From NCBI GenBank assembly GCA_027365375.1, contig DAHXNM010000023.1:1-12744 (forward strand): DNA of 12,744 nt, read 5' to 3'. This stretch comes from Ferrimicrobium sp. (GTDB lineage Bacteria > Actinomycetota > Acidimicrobiia > Acidimicrobiales > Acidimicrobiaceae). Both the position numbers and the translations under genes were made by a program. Of this stretch, positions 8,020 through 12,744 are shown piece by piece. Position 1 is the stretch's first letter; every line of letters begins with the position of its first letter. The notes beneath the pieces were generated by a model. It saw only the letters and a list, made by a program, of their open reading frames with translations. It searched no databases and was not told the origin of the DNA.

Positions 8020-8046
8020 GGGAATTATGGGCTGCATCGATCGGTT
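8020..8046 (+). promoter_or_regulatory. Predicted SigR/SigH-type redox-stress promoter of trxB
   Basis: GGGAAT at 8020-8025 is followed after exactly 18 bases by GTT at 8044-8046. GGAAT-N18-GTT is the established recognition pattern of the thiol-oxidation ECF sigma factors SigR (Streptomyces) and SigH (mycobacteria), which control thioredoxin genes in those bacteria. It is located just after the preceding gene and before trxB. Transcription would begin near 8052, giving a leader of about 145 bases. Confidence 0.6.
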
Positions 8047-8078
8047 GTGGATTCCACAGGCCCGACGCCAGGGTCGTT

Positions 8079-8116
8079 TGCTGGAGTTCTACCCACAGGT
8101 CGGCGGTGGCCCAGCA
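8079..8116 (+). other. Possible stem-loop in the trxB leader
   Basis: TGCTGG (8079-8084) can pair with CCAGCA (8111-8116), and inside this CCAC (8093-8096) can pair with GTGG (8106-8109). The two helices are separated by an uneven internal loop. This lies in the untranslated leader between the predicted promoter and the trxB start. No poly-U follows and no known riboswitch is recognised. Confidence 0.2.
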
Positions 8117-8196
8117 GGGATGCACAGGGCAAGCAACAGGCCAACGAGAATGAAGCTAGCGACCGAGTAAGCGGTATAGATAGAACGAGGACGACA

Positions 8197-9162
8197 GTGA
8201 CAGAGCATGTAAGGGTAGTGATTATCGGTTCAGGACCGGCGGGGTTGACGTCGGCCATCTACGCTGCACGAGCTGACCTGCAGCCGGTGGTGCTAGAAGG
8301 AGAGCCGTCCTCGACCTCAGACCAACCCGGCGGCCAACTCATGCTCACAACAGAGATTGAGAACTATCCTGGCTTTGTCGATGGAATCCTCGGTCCTGAA
8401 CTGATGGCGAACTTTCGAGGGCAGGCCGAGCGCTTTGGGGCAAGAATTCACGCCGCCAAGGCATCGCGAGTCGACTTATCCGGTCAGCACCCGATGATTT
8501 GGGCCTCTGACGTTGCAGAGGATGAGCCGACCTATACGGCTGATGCCGTGATCGTTGCAACTGGGGCTCGCTCTCTTATGCTTGGAGTGCAAGATGAGTT
8601 GCGGTTGGTAGGTCATGGGGTCTCGACGTGTGCAACCTGCGATGGTTTTTTCTTCCGTGGACACCGCATCGCAGTTGTTGGCGGCGGAGATTCGGCGCTT
8701 GAGGAGGCGCTTTTCTTGACCAAGTTTGCTGAGTCGGTAACCATTATTCATCGCCGTGATCGGCTGCGAGCCTCCAAAATCATGCAGGACCGCGCTTTGG
8801 CCAATCCGAAGATCTCTTTCCTCTGGAACCGACAGGTGACAGGGCTTCATGAGGAGGGAGGATCGCTCGCTGGAGTGACGGTACATGATTTGGAGAGTGG
8901 CAGCGACGAGAGGCACGCCTTCACCGGCCTATTTGTTGCGATTGGTCATGCTCCGAACACCGACATCTTTAAGGGGCAACTCGAGATGGATGATCTTGGT
9001 TACATCATCACCCAACCTGGTTCGACAGCCACTAGCGTTCGCAGTGTATTTGCGGCAGGTGATGTACAGGACCATCTCTATCGTCAGGCGATTACTGCAG
9101 CTGGATCTGGGTGTCAAGCTGCTCTGGATGTGGAGCATTACCTAGCCTCCCGAGAGGGTTGA
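8197..9162 (+). CDS. trxB: Thioredoxin reductase
   Basis: An NADPH-dependent flavoenzyme that reduces thioredoxin in the cytosol. From GTG 8197 it is 321 residues, the normal low-molecular-weight TrxB length. The FAD-binding GSGPAG is at 11-16, the redox-active CATC at 145-148, the NADPH site GGGDSA at 162-167 and the HRRDRLRA phosphate-binding segment at 185-192. The C-terminal FAD motif FAAGDVQD..YRQAITAAGSG is also present. GTG 8197 is preferred because GAGG lies 6 bases before it and because the FAD fold starts right after. An in-frame GTG at 8047 would add 50 polar residues unlike the family and would fall within the promoter. trxA follows after 69 bases. Confidence 0.96.
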   Translation: MTEHVRVVIIGSGPAGLTSAIYAARADLQPVVLEGEPSSTSDQPGGQLMLTTEIENYPGFVDGILGPELMANFRGQAERFGARIHAAKASRVDLSGQHPMIWASDVAEDEPTYTADAVIVATGARSLMLGVQDELRLVGHGVSTCATCDGFFFRGHRIAVVGGGDSALEEALFLTKFAESVTIIHRRDRLRASKIMQDRALANPKISFLWNRQVTGLHEEGGSLAGVTVHDLESGSDERHAFTGLFVAIGHAPNTDIFKGQLEMDDLGYIITQPGSTATSVRSVFAAGDVQDHLYRQAITAAGSGCQAALDVEHYLASREG

Positions 9163-9187
9163 GGAATAGTTACTTATCGATAGTGTT
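9163..9187 (+). promoter_or_regulatory. Weaker SigR-like element upstream of trxA
   Basis: GGAAT (9163-9167) and GTT (9185-9187) are separated by 17 bases, one less than the usual 18-19, in the trxB-trxA gap. An internal promoter would let trxA and the cwlM-like gene be transcribed apart from trxB. The off-consensus spacing makes this tentative. Confidence 0.3.
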
Positions 9188-9231
9188 GTTAGTTGCAAAC
9201 GCAAGTAGTATTGCAGAGAATGGAGAGTGAT

Positions 9232-9564
9232 ATGAGCGTGGAGATTCTTGAACTGAATGATCAGAATTTTGATGAGCGCATCAAGGCATCGGATACGCCG
9301 GTTCTAGTAGACTTCTGGGCAGAGTGGTGTGGACCGTGCAAGATGATGGCTCCGATTCTCGACGAGATAGCCGAGGACAAGAATGGGCATCTGGTGATCG
9401 GGAAACTGAACGTGGACAATGCACTGCAGGTGGCACGGAAGTTCGAGATCATGAGCATCCCGACGCTAATGCTGTTTCGCGACGGAGAACCGGTGAAGAG
9501 GATCGTCGGAGCGATGTCCAAGAAGGCGCTTCTGAAGGAGCTGGATCCAGTCCTAGCTGGATGA
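9232..9564 (+). CDS. trxA: Thioredoxin
   Basis: A 110-residue classical thioredoxin that reduces protein disulfides using electrons from TrxB. The redox motif WCGPC is at 32-36, the buried acidic residue in VLVDFWAEW is at about 27, and the cis-proline is in SIPTLMLF at about 77. The ATG at 9232 is chosen because a GGAGAG ribosome site is just upstream and the thioredoxin fold begins immediately; an earlier in-frame start at 9193 would add 13 residues not needed by the fold. No signal peptide, so cytosolic. Its last bases overlap the next gene (ATGA), so translation of the cwlM-like gene is coupled to trxA, as in the mycobacterial trxC-cwlM pair. Confidence 0.97.
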   Translation: MSVEILELNDQNFDERIKASDTPVLVDFWAEWCGPCKMMAPILDEIAEDKNGHLVIGKLNVDNALQVARKFEIMSIPTLMLFRDGEPVKRIVGAMSKKALLKELDPVLAG

Positions 9565-10532
9565 ACGCTGACGGACCAACGTCCGTAGCTCCGCGTTCAG
9601 AGGCGAGCCTGGCTGATGTGGCGATGCGGCTGGCCAAGCTTGGGTTCGGCGCGACTGCGTCCGCCGGACTTGGTGAGCTCGCAGAGGCTCTTGTTGCCTT
9701 TCAGTCATCACGTGGAATACCTGAGACCGGCGACTGTGATCTCATTACCTGGAGGAGTTTGGTCGAGGCCGGTTTTGCTTTTGGCGACCGCGTACTCTAT
9801 TTGCGCAACCCGAGTTTTCGTGGTGACGATGTCGCATGGCTTCAGGAACGGCTCGGAAACCTTGGTTTTGATCCCGGTCGGGTGGACGGCATCTTTGGTC
9901 CGCGGACACGAGATGCGTTACAGGATTTTCAATCGAACGTAGCACTCCCTGCGGATGGCATCTGTGGAGGGGCTACGGTAGATGAGCTGCGGCGTGTCTT
10001 TGGACGTAGCAGTGAACACATTCATGGGGTTAGGGAGCGCCAGCGACTGAGGATTCGAACCAAGCCTTTGACTGAGGCGTCGATAGCGGTGCTTGGTGCT
10101 CTCCCACTCGAACCGCAGACCGATCTGCTTGCACAACGGCTCCGAGCGCGTGGTGCAAAAGCGGTAGCTGTAACCGATGCAGATCAGTCCTATCTCGCCT
10201 CTGTCGCCAACAAGAGAGAACTCGACCTGGTTACATACCTAGACTTCTCAACCTCAGGACTGCAAGTGGCCTACTACTCAGGATTTCGTTACACGTCGCC
10301 AGCCGGCATGTTGCTCGCTCAGATGGTAGCCGATGGCCTTGGTGCACTCCAGCTCCCGGTTATGGTGAATCTTAGAGGGATGACGTTGCCGATTCTGCGC
10401 GAGACAAGGATGGCGGCGGTCTCGATCGCTCTCGACCACCCCCACCGTTGGGTCATTCTCGGGCCCGAGGTGGTGGAGTCGGTCGCAGAGTCGATCGAGC
10501 GTTTTCTAGTTAACCCTGATTCAGTAGGGTAG
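9561..10532 (+). CDS. cwlM: CwlM-like protein: two peptidoglycan-binding domains and a degenerate amidase domain
   Basis: The 323-residue protein has no signal peptide. Two PG_binding_1-type domains lie at about 16-70 and 88-147; the second carries the usual VAWLQERLGNLGF..DGIFGPRTRDALQDFQ pattern. The remainder (about 172-315) can be aligned to Amidase_3: LLAQRLRARGAKAV..TDAD, then YLDFS (226-230) where active enzymes have SIHAN, and ILRETRMAAVSIALDH where they have VLRET..PAVLVELGF. The metal-binding His is thus replaced by Asp 228 and the catalytic Glu by Ala 290, and no D-x-G-H motif is seen at about 175-181. This is consistent with mycobacterial CwlM, which acts in the cytoplasm as a regulator of MurA and partner of MurJ/FhaA rather than as a wall hydrolase. 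It is shorter than the roughly 400-residue mycobacterial protein. The start is the ATG overlapping the trxA stop. Regulatory function is inference from family and neighbours. Confidence 0.85.
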   Translation: MNADGPTSVAPRSEASLADVAMRLAKLGFGATASAGLGELAEALVAFQSSRGIPETGDCDLITWRSLVEAGFAFGDRVLYLRNPSFRGDDVAWLQERLGNLGFDPGRVDGIFGPRTRDALQDFQSNVALPADGICGGATVDELRRVFGRSSEHIHGVRERQRLRIRTKPLTEASIAVLGALPLEPQTDLLAQRLRARGAKAVAVTDADQSYLASVANKRELDLVTYLDFSTSGLQVAYYSGFRYTSPAGMLLAQMVADGLGALQLPVMVNLRGMTLPILRETRMAAVSIALDHPHRWVILGPEVVESVAESIERFLVNPDSVG

Positions 10533-10554
10533 TGGGTGTGCAGCCAGCGACTCG

Positions 10555-11628
10555 CTAAGAGCGCGAGCGCGCGTATTCGTTAACCATCTCCTGTGCGACA
10601 CCGTCACGGAACTGCTTTGGTGGCGACTTCATGAAATACGCTGATGGCCCAAGAAGTGGCCCGCCCTCACCGCGGTCTAGAGCAATCTTGGCGCAGCGCA
10701 CAGCATCGATGATCACGCCAGCACTATTGGGGGAGTCCCAGACCTCGAGCTTGAGTTCGATGTTGAGGGGGACATCTCCAAAGTTACGGCCTTCGAGGCG
10801 GATATAGGCCCATTTGCGATCCTCGAGCCATGGAACATGGTCGGATGGTCCGATGTGGACATCATTGGCTTCGATGCCGTGATCGATCTGGCTTGTGACC
10901 GACTGCGTCTTGGAGATCTTCTTGGATTCCAAACGTTCGCGCTCGAGCATGTTCTTAAAGTCCATGTTTCCGCCTACGTTAAGTTGATAGGTGCGGTCGA
11001 TGACGAGCCCTCTATCCTCGAAGAGGCGAGCGAGGGTGCGGTGTACGATCGTGGCTCCGACCTGACTCTTGATGTCATCACCCACGATTGGGACACCAGC
11101 GGCCGTGAACTTCTCTGCCCACTCTGGGTCAGAGGCGATGAATACCGGGATCGCGTTCACGAACGCTACTTTAGCGTCGATGCAGGCCTGAGCATAGAAC
11201 TTCTGCGCCTTTTCGGAGCCGACTGGTAGGTAGGCAACGAGTACGTCGGCGCGTACAGCGCGAAGCGTCTCGACGATGTCCACCGGCTCCACTGGAGACT
11301 CCTCGATCGACTCTCGATAGTACTTGCCAAGACCATCTAGGGTCGGTCCCCGTTGAACGGTTACCTGGCTCTCTGGAACCTCAGAGAACTTGATCGTGTT
11401 ATTGCGCCCACCGAAGATCGCCTTTGTTAGCGGAACCCCTACCTTCGTTGCGTCAACGTCGAAGGCGGCGACAAACTCTAGATCACTGACGTGATAGTCG
11501 CCGAGCTGGACATGCATCAGCCCTGGAACCTCATCCTCTGGACTTGCATCTCTATAATAGTGCACCCCTTGGATGAGTGAACTGGCGCAGTTGCCCACAC
11601 CAGCGATAGCTACGCGTACTTTTGACAT
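10555..11628 (-). CDS. ino1: myo-Inositol-1-phosphate synthase
   Basis: Converts glucose-6-phosphate to 1D-myo-inositol-3-phosphate (inositol-1-phosphate) with bound NAD. In Actinobacteria this feeds phosphatidylinositol, its mannosides and mycothiol. The 357-residue protein matches the short actinobacterial Ino1: the NAD-binding GVGNCASS at 10-17, PVGSEKAQKFYAQA near 135-148, FVNAIPVFIASDPEW at about 156-170, GDDIKSQVGATIVHR (183-197), NVGGNMDFKNM (217-227) with the lysine-rich KKISK (236-240), and LEVWDSPNSAGVIIDAVR near the C-terminus. GGGGAG lies 4 bases before the ATG. It follows the PadR gene after 27 bases and is convergent with the cwlM-like gene, whose stop is only 22 bases away, with no clear terminator between them. 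Confidence 0.96.
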   Translation of the reverse strand: MSKVRVAIAGVGNCASSLIQGVHYYRDASPEDEVPGLMHVQLGDYHVSDLEFVAAFDVDATKVGVPLTKAIFGGRNNTIKFSEVPESQVTVQRGPTLDGLGKYYRESIEESPVEPVDIVETLRAVRADVLVAYLPVGSEKAQKFYAQACIDAKVAFVNAIPVFIASDPEWAEKFTAAGVPIVGDDIKSQVGATIVHRTLARLFEDRGLVIDRTYQLNVGGNMDFKNMLERERLESKKISKTQSVTSQIDHGIEANDVHIGPSDHVPWLEDRKWAYIRLEGRNFGDVPLNIELKLEVWDSPNSAGVIIDAVRCAKIALDRGEGGPLLGPSAYFMKSPPKQFRDGVAQEMVNEYARSRS

Positions 11629-11655
11629 CCGTCTCCCCGTTTCCTTTCTTGTTAC

Positions 11656-12279
11656 CTACCGCGAAAGCGTATGTTGCTCTCGAAGATTTTTAAGCTCGCG
11701 CTCGATCCATTGCAATTCGGCATCTAGGCGATATTCGAGACCGTCTTTGACGTGGCGAAGTCCCACCGAGCTAGCTGAAAGTTCACGCAGTGCATCGACT
11801 CGCTCTTTGACGATGGATACTCGTTGTTCGAAGAGCCCAAGACGTTCAGCCTCACTCAGCCGCGCCGAGAATGCCAAGACGACCCAAAAGGTGCGATCAT
11901 CGTCTATGGCTAGGTGCCGTAACAGCTGAAGCAGCACCTCTTCGCCGGTGGTGGTGATCGCGTAGACCTTGCGATTGCGACGGCCAAGTGCTGGCTGATC
12001 GCCACGCTGAAGCAGCGCGAGTTCAGCCGCGAGAGCTCCAGAGAGCTTGCGAGAATCAATTTGGGCTATCGAGGCGTCACCAACCTCTGAACGAATGAGT
12101 CCACGGTGTTCGAGCTTGGCCAATGCAGGGTAGAGCGATCCCCATGACATGGTCATGAGAGCACCAAAGGTGGTATCGATACGCCGTTTGAGTTCATACC
12201 CGTGCATGTGTTCGTCGGCCAAGAGGCCGAGAAGGAGCAGCTCGGTGGCTGATCCATTGGAATGAGAACTCGCACGCAT
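11656..12279 (-). CDS. PadR-family transcriptional regulator
   Basis: A 207-residue protein with an N-terminal PadR winged helix: LLLLGLLADEHMHGYELKRRI (14-34), then MSWGSLYPALAKLEHRGLI (44-62), the recognition helix and first wing strand. The second wing strand, RKVYAITTTGEEVL, comes only at 103-116, after an extra segment of about 33 residues (68-100) rich in Ala/Leu that most PadR proteins lack. The C-terminal part is helical and charged (about 140-202), suitable for the dimerising coiled coil of the longer PadR class. PadR proteins are usually repressors. The same partner arrangement exists in mycobacteria (Rv0047c before ino1), so control of ino1 and of itself is likely. There is no clear ribosome site, and the upstream -10 suggests a leaderless mRNA. 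Confidence 0.88.
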   Translation of the reverse strand: MRASSHSNGSATELLLLGLLADEHMHGYELKRRIDTTFGALMTMSWGSLYPALAKLEHRGLIRSEVGDASIAQIDSRKLSGALAAELALLQRGDQPALGRRNRKVYAITTTGEEVLLQLLRHLAIDDDRTFWVVLAFSARLSEAERLGLFEQRVSIVKERVDALRELSASSVGLRHVKDGLEYRLDAELQWIERELKNLREQHTLSR

Positions 12280-12286
12280 GTAGGTC

Positions 12287-12314
12287 AGTATAGCTGGATG
12301 AAGTAACTTTACAA
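12287..12314 (-). promoter_or_regulatory. Predicted padR-ino1 promoter, probably leaderless
   Basis: On the minus strand TTGTAA (12314-12309) and TATACT (12292-12287) are separated by 16 bases, matching 4 of 6 and 5 of 6 consensus positions of a main sigma factor promoter. Only 7 bases separate the -10 element from the padR ATG, which places the start of transcription at the start codon. Leaderless mRNAs are common in Actinobacteria. Confidence 0.45.
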
Positions 12315-12332
12315 TATACCGATACGCTATAT
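12314..12332. promoter_or_regulatory. Imperfect palindrome, candidate PadR operator
   Basis: ATATACCG and CGCTATAT form 8-base arms around a central ATA, with a single mismatched pair. The element is AT-rich and abuts the -35 box of the padR promoter, a usual position for an autoregulatory operator. The binding protein is inferred. Confidence 0.4.
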
Positions 12333-12419
12333 CTAGCTAGAGAGTTTGTATGGACTTGGGGCACGCTACTGCTACTCTCCAGGTAAGCACTCTTAAACGA
12401 AGTTTCCAATAATGCCTAC

Positions 12420-12744
12420 ATGACGAGGTTAGTGCCTATTGGGGTGGCAGCACAGGAGCTGGGGGTACACCCGATGACTCTACGGAGATGGGAAGCAGAA
12501 GGACGTATCGATCCTCCTATACGCACCCAGGGAGGCAGAAGGCGTTATGACCTATCTAAGCTTCGTGCTATTGCTCCTCATAAAACTCCATCCACCAGGG
12601 CTACCATCGCCTATGCCCGCGTGTCAACCAGCGGTCAGAAGGATGACCTCGTTCCCAAGCATCGTCAATTACAAGTTTCTTGCTGTAATAGATATTGTTT
12701 GGATAGCTGTGGCAGCTATAATTGGAACTGTTGCAGAAGCATTT
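12420..12744 (+). CDS. tnpA: IS607-type serine recombinase (TnpA), partial and perhaps broken
   Basis: The visible 108 codons run off the window. Residues 1-50 form a MerR-like helix-turn-helix (VAAQELGVHPMTLRRWEAEG, then GGRRRYDLSKL), and 62-77 begin a resolvase catalytic domain with ARVS, where Ser 69 would be the nucleophile and Arg 67 a conserved partner, followed by the QKDDL motif. This order, DNA-binding first and catalytic second, is specific to IS607-like transposases. After about residue 85 the frame becomes cysteine-rich (six Cys in 23 residues) and no longer resembles the family, although no stop appears. A frameshift, a junction with other DNA or strong divergence are possible. 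There is no ribosome site before the ATG; an AATAAT lies 6 bases upstream, so a leaderless start is possible. Confidence 0.65.
   Translation, partial: MTRLVPIGVAAQELGVHPMTLRRWEAEGRIDPPIRTQGGRRRYDLSKLRAIAPHKTPSTRATIAYARVSTSGQKDDLVPKHRQLQVSCCNRYCLDSCGSYNWNCCRSI
12420..12744 (+). mobile_element. Left part of an IS607-family element
   Basis: The presence of an IS607-type recombinase start marks a mobile element or its remnant. IS607 elements lack terminal inverted repeats, so its left boundary between about 12340 and 12420 cannot be fixed. A downstream tnpB, if present, lies beyond the window. Confidence 0.5.

Noticed and set aside
8012..8022. CCGC-TAA-GCGG hairpin after the small membrane protein as a terminator
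   Set aside because: Four-pair stem, three-base loop and no T-run; too weak to call, and it borders the predicted trxB promoter.
8047..8196. In-frame N-terminal extension of TrxB from GTG 8047
   Set aside because: The extra 50 residues are polar and unlike TrxB, the region overlaps the predicted promoter, and GTG 8197 has a proper ribosome site and gives the normal family length.
8476..8916. 146-codon minus-strand reading frame inside trxB
   Set aside because: It lies fully opposite a strongly conserved gene, has no ribosome site or recognisable domain, and looks like a reverse-frame shadow.
9324..9560. Extension of the CwlM-like reading frame into trxA
   Set aside because: This stretch is a shifted reading of the clearly coding trxA gene. 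The ATG at 9561 overlapping the trxA stop is the natural start.
10546..10556. AGCGA-C-TCGCT palindrome between the convergent genes as a terminator
   Set aside because: A one-base loop cannot form a stable hairpin and there is no U-run on either strand.

Overview
The window looks like a chromosomal, origin-proximal housekeeping region of a moderately high-GC actinobacterium. The gene order pcnA / GNAT / secreted single-pass protein / murJ / trxB / trxA / cwlM-like closely follows the block Rv3907c-Rv3915 of Mycobacterium tuberculosis. A second actinobacterial pair, padR-ino1 (compare Rv0047c-Rv0046c), follows it. Differences from mycobacteria suggest a deep-branching group, possibly Acidimicrobiia. 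These differences are: no MutT4, an HDAC-family gene next to pcnA, DegV plus a small membrane protein where sigM sits, MurJ without the pseudokinase tail, and no parAB after the cwlM-like gene. The taxonomic placement is inference from gene content and order only.

Layout: 1-65 is a short stretch with three tightly packed DnaA-box-like 9-mers. 66-2546 (minus) is an HDAC-family deacetylase followed by the CCA-adding enzyme. 2678-8007 (plus) is a tight run: GNAT acetyltransferase, a secreted or anchored protein of unknown function, the lipid II flippase MurJ, a DegV fatty-acid-binding protein and a 112-residue two-helix membrane protein. Three of these junctions overlap or touch and the last has a 24-base gap. 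8008-8196 is a regulatory leader. 8197-10532 (plus) is trxB, trxA and a CwlM-like protein that overlaps trxA by ATGA. 10555-12279 (minus) is ino1 preceded by its probable PadR-type regulator. 12280-12419 holds the padR promoter/operator region. 12420-12744 is the start of an IS607-type serine recombinase cut by the window end.

How the genes fit together: MurJ and the CwlM-like protein belong to peptidoglycan precursor export and its control. trxB-trxA provides disulfide reduction, and the sequence upstream of trxB contains an exact GGGAAT-N18-GTT element, the signature of SigR/SigH-type redox-stress promoters. ino1 makes inositol-1-phosphate, the precursor of phosphatidylinositol and of mycothiol, so the right half has a thiol-redox and envelope theme.

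The most interesting points are the predicted redox-sigma promoter, the CwlM-like protein whose amidase domain seems to have lost its metal-binding residues, the DnaA-box cluster at the left edge, a PadR regulator with an insertion in its DNA-binding wing and a probable leaderless promoter, and a recombinase gene that stops resembling its family about 80 residues in. I did not find a clearly new multi-gene system, CRISPR array or RNA gene.
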